NCBI GenBank assembly: GCA_018676675.1
Contig: JABHEG010000177.1
Location: forward strand, 21,509 to 85,508
Length of the DNA: 64,000 bases
Source: Lentisphaerota bacterium
GTDB lineage: Bacteria > Verrucomicrobiota > Lentisphaeria > Oligosphaerales > JABHEG01
Direction: 5' to 3'
How positions within the stretch are numbered: position 1 is the first letter of the stretch; each line of letters begins with the position of its first letter. Positions 53,779-61,462 of the stretch are shown here, piece after piece. Made by a program: the position numbers and the translations under genes. A model generated the notes under the pieces. The model made no database searches and was not told the DNA's origin. It saw only the letters and a program-made list of their open reading frames with translations.

Positions 53779-53802
53779 AACCGGCTGCAAAAACAGCCGG
53801 TT
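53779..53802 (-). terminator. intrinsic terminator of tRNA-Cys
   Basis: AACCGGCTG/CAGCCGGTT stem of 9 bp with a six-base loop; on the minus strand the loop is TTTTTG and the stem is followed by TTGTTTG. It lies 9 bp after the tRNA-Cys 3' end. Confidence 0.85.
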
Positions 53803-53811
53803 ATAGAACGA

Positions 53812-53886
53812 TGGAGGCGCGGACCGGATTCGAACCGGTGAGTAAAGGTTTTGCAAACCTCCGCCTTACCACTTGGCTACCGCGCC
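53812..53886 (-). tRNA. tRNA-Cys (anticodon GCA)
   Basis: 75 nt including an encoded CCA. Acceptor GGCGCGG/CCGCGCC with discriminator U; D-arm GCC...GGC region; anticodon stem GAGGT/ACCTT around the loop TTGCAAA giving GCA; TpsiC arm CCGG-TTCGAAT-CCGG. Own terminator downstream. U73 is the expected identity base for cysteine tRNAs. Confidence 0.93.
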
Positions 53887-54013
53887 GAACAGAACCATTT
53901 AATATGGCAGCAAAGTACGGATTGTCCATCCGGAACCAGGAAAATTCCGACCTCGGCGCCATCACCCTCTTCTGAGCGCCAGGCGGCCGTTCTTCTTTTT
54001 GCTCCGATTGCGA

Positions 54014-54042
54014 TTGACGCCCCCGCAAACAAGCGCTATGTT
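54014..54042 (+). promoter_or_regulatory. trp operon promoter (sigma-70 type)
   Basis: TTGACG (54014-54019) and TATGTT (54037-54042) separated by exactly 17 bp, predicting transcription from about 54049-54050, some 30 nt before the leader-peptide ATG. This is the only good -35/-10 pair in the 170 bp before the leader. No TrpR-like operator could be recognised. Confidence 0.7.
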
Positions 54043-54079
54043 CTATCGTATCGAAACACCGAAACAGGCAGCTGAGATC

Positions 54080-54139
54080 ATGCGGCGATTCAAGGACATA
54101 AACGGATGGTATTGGCGGCGATTGCGGGCAGGCCCGTAG
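54080..54139 (+). CDS. trpL: trp operon leader peptide
   Basis: 19-codon frame, MRRFKDINGWYWRRLRAGP, with two Trp codons flanking one Tyr codon at positions 10-12 and a TAG stop. It lies between the trp promoter and a strong terminator hairpin in front of trpE, exactly the arrangement of classical leader peptides. Ribosome stalling at the Trp codons when charged tRNA-Trp is scarce should free the antiterminator segment that starts at the last codon and stop (CCCGTAGCCG). The ribosome site is weak (CTGAG), as is often seen for leader peptides. Confidence 0.85.
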   Translation: MRRFKDINGWYWRRLRAGP

Positions 54140-54224
54140 CCGGCAGCGCGCCGCGATGTGACACCACATCGGCAGCGGCCACGGGATGAGCCCCAGAGGA
54201 TCGTCCCGTGGCCGCTCTCTTTTT
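54133..54224 (+). promoter_or_regulatory. trp attenuator (antiterminator and terminator hairpins)
   Basis: Terminator: AGCGGCCACGGGA (54174-54186) pairs perfectly over 13 bp with TCCCGTGGCCGCT (54204-54216), followed by CTCTTTTT. Antiterminator: CCCGTAGCCG (54133-54142, overlapping the leader stop codon) can pair with CGGCCACGGG (within 54176-54185) with one mismatch, excluding the terminator. An additional small hairpin (CGATGTG-ACAC-CACATCG, 54154-54171) lies between. The logic matches transcription attenuation by ribosome position. Confidence 0.85.
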
Positions 54225-54253
54225 ACGCTAGAAACAGACTCAGGAAGAAGACC

Positions 54254-55735
54254 ATGTTCAGTCCCGACTTCGACACATTCCGAACCCTCTGCGAGAAAGG
54301 CACTGTAGTGCCGGTCTTCCGCGAGCATTTGGCCGACATGGAGACGCCGGTGTCCGCGTTCGCGCGTTTCGTGGGTGACGACCATGCCTTCCTGCTCGAG
54401 AGCGTTGAGGGCGGCGAGCGCTGGGGGAGATACTCGTTCATCGGTCTCCACCCCCGAGCGATCTTCAGCGTTGAGGGCGGGGTTGCGCGGCTGACCACGG
54501 CGGACGGGGTGACCGAGCTTGACAGCCCCGAAGGCGGCTTCACCGCGTTGCGTGACGTGTTGGCCAAGGATTGCTTCGTCCCGGTGCCCGGCCTCCCACG
54601 TTTTGTGGCCGGAGCGGTCGGTTACCTGGCCTACGAGACTGCCGGCGAATTCGAGCGGTTGCCTCGCCCTAAGGGTGATTCTGACGCCCCGACAACCTGC
54701 ATGATGCTGACCGACGAAATGTGTGTATTCGACAACGTCCGACACACGGTAAAGGTCGTCGCGTGTGCCCACCCGAGTGAATTCCCCTCGCTGGAAGAGG
54801 CGTACGAGAGTGCTTGCAGTCGGATCGAGCGGGTTGAGAGCCGACTCCGGGAGCCGAATTCAACGCCTCGGCCCAAGAAGGCCCCGCAGGCGGTTGCCAT
54901 AGAGTCCAACATGACCCGCGAGCAGTACTGCGACATCATTCGCAGGGCCAAGGAGCAGATCGTGGACGGAGAGATCATCCAGGTGGTCTTGTCCCAGCGC
55001 TTCAGCACGCAACTCCCCGCCGATCCCCTGACTGTCTACCGCGCCCTTCGCCTCATCAACCCTTCCCCCTACACGTTCTTCCTCAAATTCGGCTCACGTA
55101 TGCTGGTGGGGTCATCTCCTGAGGTGATGGTCCGTCTGACCGGAGACTGCGCTGAGCTCCGCCCCATTGCGGGAACACGACCGCGCGGCAAGACCGAGCA
55201 GGAAGACCGTGAGCTTGCCGACTCCCTCCTCGGTGATGAGAAGGAGAGGGCCGAGCACGTGATGCTGGTGGACTTGGGCCGGAATGACTTGGGACGGGTT
55301 GCCGTCGCCGGCAGTGTTCAGGTGCGCGATTTCATGACCATCGAGCGCTACTCTCACGTCATGCACATCGTCTCCAACGTCCAGGCAACCCTGCGGGAAG
55401 ACTGTGACGCTTTCGATCTGGTCCGAGCGACCTTCCCCGCGGGCACACTCAGCGGGGCCCCCAAAGTGCGGGCCATGGAGATTGTGAACGAGTTGGAGCC
55501 ACAGTCGCGTGGCGCCTATGGTGGCGCGGTCGGTTACATCGGCTACGATGGCAACATGGACCTGGCAATCACCATCCGAACAGTGGAAATTGACGGCGAT
55601 CGGGCGGCCGTGCAGGCCGGGGCGGGTATTGTGTACGATTCCGATCCGGACCGCGAATACGATGAGACGGTCCACAAGGCAAAGGGCATGGTGCGGGCCC
55701 TTGAGCTGGCGGCCTCCGGTCTCGAACTCAGCTGA
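54254..55735 (+). CDS. trpE: anthranilate synthase component I
   Basis: 493 residues from the ATG at 54254, with GGAAGAAG 7 nt upstream; the longer reading runs through the attenuator and is not used. It converts chorismate to anthranilate using ammonia delivered by TrpG. The N-terminal Trp-binding (feedback) motif LLES (47-50) with S61 is present, so the enzyme should be inhibited by tryptophan. The chorismate-binding domain carries LRPIAGTRPRGKTEQED, EHVMLVDLGRNDLGRV, ATFPAGTLSGAPKVRAMEI and AVGYIGYDGNMDLAIT. First gene of the complete trp operon; trpG follows after 35 bp. Confidence 0.97.
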   Translation: MFSPDFDTFRTLCEKGTVVPVFREHLADMETPVSAFARFVGDDHAFLLESVEGGERWGRYSFIGLHPRAIFSVEGGVARLTTADGVTELDSPEGGFTALRDVLAKDCFVPVPGLPRFVAGAVGYLAYETAGEFERLPRPKGDSDAPTTCMMLTDEMCVFDNVRHTVKVVACAHPSEFPSLEEAYESACSRIERVESRLREPNSTPRPKKAPQAVAIESNMTREQYCDIIRRAKEQIVDGEIIQVVLSQRFSTQLPADPLTVYRALRLINPSPYTFFLKFGSRMLVGSSPEVMVRLTGDCAELRPIAGTRPRGKTEQEDRELADSLLGDEKERAEHVMLVDLGRNDLGRVAVAGSVQVRDFMTIERYSHVMHIVSNVQATLREDCDAFDLVRATFPAGTLSGAPKVRAMEIVNELEPQSRGAYGGAVGYIGYDGNMDLAITIRTVEIDGDRAAVQAGAGIVYDSDPDREYDETVHKAKGMVRALELAASGLELS

Positions 55736-55770
55736 ATCCGCGAGCACCATTTCCGACGGGAGCATTTCTC

Positions 55771-56349
55771 ATGTTACTGATGATCGATAATTACGACTCA
55801 TTTACGTTCAATCTCGTCCAGTATCTGATGGTCATGGACCAGGACGTCAAAGTAATCCGCAACGATGTGGCAACAGTTGATGATGTGCTGGCCATGAAGC
55901 CGCGGTGGATTGTCGTCTCCCCAGGCCCGGGAACACCGAAAGATGCCGGCATCTCCGTGCCTCTGATTCAGCGTTGTAGCGGAGAGATCCCCATCCTAGG
56001 CGTATGCCTCGGCCATCAGTCGATCGGCGCGGCCTTTGGCGGCAAGATCGTGAAGGCCGGTCGCATCATGCACGGAAAGGTGTCCGACATCAAGCACAAC
56101 GGTGAAGATGTGTTTGGCGGAATACGTTCCCCCTTCAAGGCAATCCGCTACCACTCACTCGCGCTCGAGCGGCAGTCAATGCCGACATGTCTTGAGGAAA
56201 CAGCAACGGCCGAAGATGGCGAGATCATGGGCTTGCGCCATCGCGAGCACGCGACTTTCGGCGTCCAGTTCCATCCCGAGTCGATTCTGACGCCGGTGGG
56301 TAAGCGCCTGTTGGCCAACTTTCTCAAGTGCGAAGGGAAGGGTGCTTAG
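55771..56349 (+). CDS. trpG: anthranilate synthase component II (glutamine amidotransferase)
   Basis: 192 residues, class I glutamine amidotransferase supplying ammonia to TrpE. The N-terminus MIDNYDSFTFNLVQYL, oxyanion strand SPGPGTP, nucleophile C79 in GVCLGHQ, and the His-Glu pair in GVQFHPES are all present. The length is that of a stand-alone TrpG/PabA, with no fusion to TrpD. As often in bacteria lacking a separate pabA, it might also serve para-aminobenzoate synthesis; that is not shown here. Confidence 0.97.
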   Translation: MLLMIDNYDSFTFNLVQYLMVMDQDVKVIRNDVATVDDVLAMKPRWIVVSPGPGTPKDAGISVPLIQRCSGEIPILGVCLGHQSIGAAFGGKIVKAGRIMHGKVSDIKHNGEDVFGGIRSPFKAIRYHSLALERQSMPTCLEETATAEDGEIMGLRHREHATFGVQFHPESILTPVGKRLLANFLKCEGKGA

Positions 56350-56450
56350 CGTACCCATGCCGGAAGCGTGCTGGCGACCGTTGCGTGGCGCCTGACCACA
56401 GATCATTCCCGGAACAACCTAGAACCGGGAAATCCCAGGAGGAGACCATA

Positions 56451-57455
56451 ATGAAAGAGCTGCTGAGCAAGGCTGTAAGCGGAACCGACCTGACAACGGC
56501 GGAAGTGACTCAGGCGATGGACATGATCATGCAGGGCGACGCAACCCCTGCCCAGATTGCCGGATTCATCACCGCACTGAGGATGAAGGGCGAAACGGTC
56601 GAGGAAGTGACCGGCGCTGCTGCCTCGATGCGCCGTCATGCCACGTACATCGATGCCGGAGCCCAGACCGTGGTTGACACGTGCGGTACCGGTGGAGACG
56701 GAGCAAATACGTTCAACATCTCCACAACTACGGCATTTGTCGTGGCTGGAGCCGGAATCAGCGTAGCCAAGCATGGCAACCGGGCGGTGTCGAGTCAGTG
56801 TGGATCCGCAGATGTGTTGGCCGCTCTCGGCATTCAGATCGATGTGGATCCCTATGTCATGGAGCAGAGCCTCCAGGAGAACGGTATCGGTTTCCTCTTT
56901 GCCCCGAAAATGCACCCCGCGATGAAGTATGCCATCGGGCCGCGCCGCGAGCTCGGCTACCGGACCGTTTTCAACATGCTGGGGCCCCTCACCAATCCTG
57001 CCGGGGCCACAGGGCAGGTTCTCGGCGTCTTTGCCCCCGAATTGACCGAGATGTTTGCCAACGTGTTGAATGGACTGGGAACGCGCCGTGCGTTCGTTGT
57101 CCACGGCAACGACGGACTTGACGAGATCACCTGCACAGGCCCGACCCGAGTCAGCGAGCTGCGCGACGGCATCGTCCGCACCTACGAAATCTCGGCTGAC
57201 ATGCTCCTGGGTGACTCCTTTGATATCGAGGAGATCGCCGGCGGAGATCCGGATGAGAACGCCCGGATCCTACGGGCCATTCTCGATGGGCAGCCGGGAG
57301 CCTGCAGGGCAGTGGTCCTGCTCAACGCCGCAGCGGCCATCGTGGCCGGCGAGAAGGCGGACCGACTCGAGGACGGGTTGCGGATCGCAGCCGAGTCCAT
57401 CGACTCCGGCGCTGCCAAAGGCAAACTCCAAGCGTTGATCGACGCCACGCATTGA
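56451..57455 (+). CDS. trpD: anthranilate phosphoribosyltransferase
   Basis: 334 residues from the ATG at 56451 (AGGAGG 9 nt upstream); an in-frame reading from inside trpG is not supported. Transfers phosphoribose from PRPP to anthranilate. Signature segments: DTCGTGGDGANTFNISTTTAFV (PRPP-binding glycine loop and anthranilate site), AKHGNRAVSSQCGSADVLAALG, FLFAPKMHPAMK and RTVFNMLGPLTNPA. Stand-alone TrpD. The 101-bp gap after trpG contains no other gene. Confidence 0.97.
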   Translation: MKELLSKAVSGTDLTTAEVTQAMDMIMQGDATPAQIAGFITALRMKGETVEEVTGAAASMRRHATYIDAGAQTVVDTCGTGGDGANTFNISTTTAFVVAGAGISVAKHGNRAVSSQCGSADVLAALGIQIDVDPYVMEQSLQENGIGFLFAPKMHPAMKYAIGPRRELGYRTVFNMLGPLTNPAGATGQVLGVFAPELTEMFANVLNGLGTRRAFVVHGNDGLDEITCTGPTRVSELRDGIVRTYEISADMLLGDSFDIEEIAGGDPDENARILRAILDGQPGACRAVVLLNAAAAIVAGEKADRLEDGLRIAAESIDSGAAKGKLQALIDATH

Positions 57456-57465
57456 GGACCGAAGT

Positions 57466-58392
57466 ATGAGTGTCGTTACGCCAAATAGCGTCAGCTGGGG
57501 AGTCGAAGATGAGTTGTCAGGAGGACTGAAAACCTCCCTGACCAACAGGGCTTCCCGGCCGACTATACTGGATGAGATCATCACGCGGATCGAGGCCGAT
57601 CTTGCGGTAACCAAGAAGCAGATCCCGCAGGGCCGCCTGGAGCGGCATGCTGAAGAGCGCGGTCCGACCAGAGGGTTTGCCGATGCCCTTCGGGATCAGC
57701 CCGGACGACCAGCCCGGGTGATCGCCGAGCTCAAGCGTGCATCGCCTTCCCGTGGCCTCATCCGGAAAGACTTCGGGGTGCTTTCCCTGAGCCGGGAACT
57801 CGCTGAGGAGGGAGCGGCTGCTCTCTCGGTCCTCACTGAAGTGAACTATTTCAAAGGGAGCCCCCGGTACCTGCAAGCGGTCGCAACTGCGGTCGAAATC
57901 CCGGTCCTTCGCAAGGACTTTATCGTTGATCCCTATCAGATCTTCGAGGCCCGAGCCTGGGGAGCTGATGCCGTGCTCTTGATCGCCGCTGCGCTTGACG
58001 CGGCCACCTTCAACCGACTGCACAACCTGGCTGTAAAGCTGGACCTCGGGGTCCTCGCCGAGGTTCACAACCGAGACGAACTGCACATGGTCCTGGACGC
58101 GGGAGTGGAGGTCGTTGGGGTCAACAGTCGGAATCTGAAGACGTTCAAGACCGATCTGAACATGACGGCCAAGCTGATCGGGGAGATCCCTGCCCCCGCC
58201 ATAGCCGTTGCCGAAAGTGGCATCCATGGCCCGGACGACATCGCCGGATTGCGCACCTGCGGGGCACAGGCCTTCCTCGTGGGGGAGACTCTCATGCGGG
58301 CTCCGTCCCCGGGAGCAAAACTGGCGGAACTCATCGGCCGCGGCACGACGGAGGACGGTGAACAGCCTGCAGCGGCGGAGCAGGAGTCATGA
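57466..58392 (+). CDS. trpC: indole-3-glycerol phosphate synthase
   Basis: 308 residues, somewhat longer than the usual ~255-265 because of an N-terminal extension of about 33 residues before the conserved ILDEII start and a Glu-rich tail. TIM-barrel enzyme that closes the indole ring from CdRP. Conserved segments: IAELKRASPSRGLIRKDF (catalytic lysine), ALSVLTE, FKGSP, PVLRKDFI (catalytic Lys), DAVLLIAA, LGVLAEVH (catalytic Glu), VGVNSRNL and AESGIHGPDD. Starts 10 bp after trpD. It is separate from TrpF, unlike the E. coli fusion. Confidence 0.96.
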   Translation: MSVVTPNSVSWGVEDELSGGLKTSLTNRASRPTILDEIITRIEADLAVTKKQIPQGRLERHAEERGPTRGFADALRDQPGRPARVIAELKRASPSRGLIRKDFGVLSLSRELAEEGAAALSVLTEVNYFKGSPRYLQAVATAVEIPVLRKDFIVDPYQIFEARAWGADAVLLIAAALDAATFNRLHNLAVKLDLGVLAEVHNRDELHMVLDAGVEVVGVNSRNLKTFKTDLNMTAKLIGEIPAPAIAVAESGIHGPDDIAGLRTCGAQAFLVGETLMRAPSPGAKLAELIGRGTTEDGEQPAAAEQES

Positions 58393-59021
58393 ACGTAAAG
58401 ATCAAGATCTGCGGAATCACAAACGTAGATGATGCACACTGTGCCGTTGACTGCGGAGTGGACTTTCTGGGTTTCGTGCTGTATCGAAAGTCCCCGCGAG
58501 CGATCTCGCCGGAAGGAATCCGGGACATCATCGCTCAACTGCCGGATGAAGCCGAGGTCCGGACGGTGGGTGTGTTCGTGAACGAGACCGTGCAGGCCGT
58601 GCAGGAAACGCTGGACGTGACCGGCCTGGATATCGCCCAACTACACGGCTATGAAGCCCCCGACATGGCCCTGACTCTTGGAGTCGAACGCACGTGGAAG
58701 GCCTTTGGGCTGGACGCACCTGACGATGTGCACAACGTTCTGGCCTACCCCGCAAGTGCCGTTGTGCTGGATGCCTTTGCGCCTGGCGTCTGGGGCGGCA
58801 CGGGAGAAACGGGCAACTGGGACCTGGCGGCGCAGGTTGCGGAACAGCGCGCTGTGGTCCTGGCCGGAGGCCTTCAGCCCGGAAACGTTGTGGCGGCCGT
58901 TGAGTGTGTGCGCCCGTTCGCAGTGGATGTCGGGAGCGGCGTTGAATGCCGGCCCGGCAGGAAGGATCACGCGGCCGTACGCGCTTTCGTGGAAGCGGCA
59001 AGGTCGACGAACAGTGGCTGA
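58389..59021 (+). CDS. trpF: phosphoribosylanthranilate isomerase
   Basis: 210 residues. The ATG overlaps the trpC stop by 4 bp (ATGA), so translation is coupled. TIM-barrel isomerase converting PRA to CdRP. Catalytic cysteine in KICGITN (position 8), GFVLYRKSPRAIS, VGVFVNE, QLHGYE, the catalytic aspartate in VVLDAF, and GGLQPGNV and DVGSGVE for phosphate binding. Standard length. Confidence 0.96.
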   Translation: MNVKIKICGITNVDDAHCAVDCGVDFLGFVLYRKSPRAISPEGIRDIIAQLPDEAEVRTVGVFVNETVQAVQETLDVTGLDIAQLHGYEAPDMALTLGVERTWKAFGLDAPDDVHNVLAYPASAVVLDAFAPGVWGGTGETGNWDLAAQVAEQRAVVLAGGLQPGNVVAAVECVRPFAVDVGSGVECRPGRKDHAAVRAFVEAARSTNSG

Positions 59022-59080
59022 AACCGAACCGTCGGAGCGGTCGGCCCGACGATGCCATTAATCTGTAAGGAAACCAGCTG

Positions 59081-60286
59081 ATGACAGACGCAAAGACCAC
59101 GGCCAAAGGGCATTTTGGTCCGTATGGCGGCCAATATGTGGCTGAAACACTGATGCCTGCCCTGATCGTTCTCGAGCAGGCCTTCGAGGAGGCCTGGGCG
59201 GACCCGGCGTTCCGGAGCGAGTACAACGCGCTCATGAAGGACTATGTCGGCCGGCCATCTCCCCTCTATTTCGCCAAACGACTCACGGAGCACTGTGGTG
59301 GAGCCCGGATCTACCTGAAGCGCGAGGACCTCAATCATACGGGCGCTCACAAGGTCAACAACACCCTCGGGCAGGCGCTGCTGGCAAAGCGCATGAGCAA
59401 GCCGAGACTGATCGCAGAGACCGGCGCCGGAATGCATGGAGTGGCGACTGCCACGGTGGCCGCTCTGTTCGGGATGGAATGCGATGTCTTCATGGGCGAT
59501 GAGGACATCCACCGGCAAGCCCCCAATGTGGGACGCATGAAAGCGCTCGGCGCGCGGGTCGTCCCCGTCTCGAGCGGCTCCGCAACCCTGAAGGACGCGA
59601 TGAATGAGGCGTTACGGAACTGGGTGGCAACGGTGCGGGACACGTTCTACGTCATTGGCACGGTGGCCGGACCGCACCCCTATCCAAAAATGGTCCGAGC
59701 CTTCCAGGAGATTATCGGCATCGAGGCCCGCGAGCAGTCTCTGGCCGGGCCGGGGAAGCTCCCTGACGAAGTCATCGCCTGTATCGGCGGCGGAAGCAAT
59801 GCGATGGGTATTTTCGCTGGGTTCGTGGACGACAAAGGCGTTGCACTGACGGGCGTCGAGGCTGCGGGAGATGGCGTCGAGACCGGACGACATGCCGCCA
59901 GCATCTGCGGAGGGAGCATCGGCGTCCTCCACGGGAATAAGACCTACCTTCTCCAGGATGCGGACGGCCAGATCCAGGTGACCCACTCCATCTCAGCCGG
60001 GCTGGATTACCCGGGCGTGGGCCCCGAGCATGCCTGGTTCAATGACACCGGCAGAGTCGAGTACTGCGCAGTCACGGACAACGATGCAGTAGCCGCGTTC
60101 CACCTGTTGTGCCGTCTTGAGGGAATCATCCCGGCTCTCGAGTCAGCCCACGCCGTCGCTGAGGCAGTCCGACGTGCTCCACGCCGGAGCCGGGACGAGA
60201 TCATTGTCGTCAACCTCTCGGGACGGGGCGACAAGGATATGGCAAGTGTTGAGGAATACATGCAGGAGACATCCGGCAATGAATAG
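59081..60286 (+). CDS. trpB: tryptophan synthase beta chain
   Basis: 401 residues, PLP enzyme joining indole and serine. FGPYGGQYVAETLMPAL at the N-terminus, the PLP lysine K91 in HTGAHKVNNTLGQ, AETGAGMHGVATAT, the phosphate-binding GGGSNAMG and SAGLDYPGVGPEHA are all present. It is the standard TrpB1 type that works with TrpA. It overlaps trpA by 8 bp and starts 59 bp after trpF. Confidence 0.98.
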   Translation: MTDAKTTAKGHFGPYGGQYVAETLMPALIVLEQAFEEAWADPAFRSEYNALMKDYVGRPSPLYFAKRLTEHCGGARIYLKREDLNHTGAHKVNNTLGQALLAKRMSKPRLIAETGAGMHGVATATVAALFGMECDVFMGDEDIHRQAPNVGRMKALGARVVPVSSGSATLKDAMNEALRNWVATVRDTFYVIGTVAGPHPYPKMVRAFQEIIGIEAREQSLAGPGKLPDEVIACIGGGSNAMGIFAGFVDDKGVALTGVEAAGDGVETGRHAASICGGSIGVLHGNKTYLLQDADGQIQVTHSISAGLDYPGVGPEHAWFNDTGRVEYCAVTDNDAVAAFHLLCRLEGIIPALESAHAVAEAVRRAPRRSRDEIIVVNLSGRGDKDMASVEEYMQETSGNE

Positions 60287-61073
60287 AATTGATGAGACAT
60301 TCGCGGCCTGCCGGGCCGAGGGCAGAAAAGCGTTGGTGATGTTCGTCAGTGCGGGTGATCCGCATCTGGATGTGACCGCCGAGCTTGTCCCGGCCATCGC
60401 AGAATCCGGCGCCGACGTCATCGAGATTGGCGTTCCGTTCTCAGACCCGATGGCAGATGGTCCGGCGATCCAGGAGGCCAGCCAACGCTCCCTGGCTGCG
60501 GGGACGACCATGAGCGGCATCCTCAACATGATCAGGCAGGTCCGTCAGAAGACGGACCGCCCCATGGTGCTGTTCAGCTACTACAACGTGATCCTGCAAT
60601 ACGGCGTCGAGAAGCTGGCACGTGATTCGGCCGCCGCCGGTGTGGACGGATGGCTGGTCGTCGATGTCCCCGCCGAGGAGTCCGGTGAAGTGCGACCGAT
60701 CATCGAGAGCCACGGGCTCCACTGGATCACGCTGCTCGCGCCGACAACCCCGGCAGACCGGATGCAGAAGCTCCTGACTGATGCCACCGGGTTCGTCTAC
60801 TACATCACCGTCACGGGCGTGACCGGAGCCCGCGACCAACTCCCCGACGACTTGACCGACAGCCTGCGAAACCTGAAAGCGATGAGCACGACTCCGGTGG
60901 TGGCGGGATTCGGGATATCGAGCCCTGCGATGGCCGCTCAGGTCGCCGAACATGCGGACGGGGTGGTGGTTGGCAGCGCATTGGTCCAACGCCTGGCGAA
61001 GGCCGCAAGCACCGAATCCGGCATCAAAGAGTGCTCTGAGTTTGTGAGCGACCTCGCCGCTGCGCTGCGCTGA
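60279..61073 (+). CDS. trpA: tryptophan synthase alpha chain
   Basis: 264 residues from the ATG at 60279, overlapping trpB by 8 bp; a longer frame inside trpB is not used. TIM barrel that releases indole from indole-3-glycerol phosphate. Catalytic E49 (VIEIGVPFSDP) and D60 (PMADGP), phosphate loop residues in VTGVTGAR and the SPAMAAQVAEHADGVVVGSALV segment are intact. Last gene of the operon; two tight hairpins follow 78 bp downstream. Confidence 0.97.
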   Translation: MNRIDETFAACRAEGRKALVMFVSAGDPHLDVTAELVPAIAESGADVIEIGVPFSDPMADGPAIQEASQRSLAAGTTMSGILNMIRQVRQKTDRPMVLFSYYNVILQYGVEKLARDSAAAGVDGWLVVDVPAEESGEVRPIIESHGLHWITLLAPTTPADRMQKLLTDATGFVYYITVTGVTGARDQLPDDLTDSLRNLKAMSTTPVVAGFGISSPAMAAQVAEHADGVVVGSALVQRLAKAASTESGIKECSEFVSDLAAALR

Positions 61074-61462
61074 GTCACTACCCGGAATCTCGTGGGTGAC
61101 TACACCGTTTCTGAGCACGAATCTGCTGGCCTAAACGCCGCGTTGGGGGTGCCGCATCTCCGTATGCGGCCAGGCCGGTTACGGAGAACCGGCGCTCCAG
61201 ACATTTGGGGGCAATTGCACTCTCCGATATGGCTGGCGGACCTTCGGCAGAGGCCTCCGCTCGTGTGTGACGAAACGGCTCAGCGCCCGCGATTCACAAC
61301 GGCCGCTGGGGACATCGGCCCTCCAGTAAAATGCCGCACGTCACCCCCTCTGAGGTGCCTGTCAGAGCCGCGACTTACGGGAGCGGTCTTGCCTGGCACT
61401 GCCCGGGGACACCGCTTTCGGTAGCCACGGCTCTGTCCGGACAGAAGTCACGCGCCCTCCAC
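61074..61462. other. intergenic region between trpA and the convergent GHL10-like gene
   Basis: About 390 bp without a credible gene. It contains the paired hairpins at 61151-61193; no conventional terminator with a T-run is seen on either strand. Confidence 0.5.
61151..61193. other. two adjacent hairpins with mutually complementary loops
   Basis: Hairpin 1: GCCGCAT-CTCCGT-ATGCGGC (61151-61170). Hairpin 2: GCCGGTT-ACGGAG-AACCGGC (61174-61193). Both have perfect 7-bp stems and 6-nt loops separated by CAG, and the loops are exact reverse complements (CTCCGT/ACGGAG). They could form a kissing-loop complex, or refold into one long hairpin through CTCCGTA/TACGGAG. No T-run follows, so not a typical terminator. 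Function unknown; possibly a 3'-end protecting or processing structure for the trp transcript. Confidence 0.6.

Noticed and set aside
61132..61150. attC-like boxes (GGCCTAAAC and GCGTTGG) after trpA
   Set aside because: The boxes are only a few bases apart with no room for the paired arms of an attC, and no cassette gene is adjacent.
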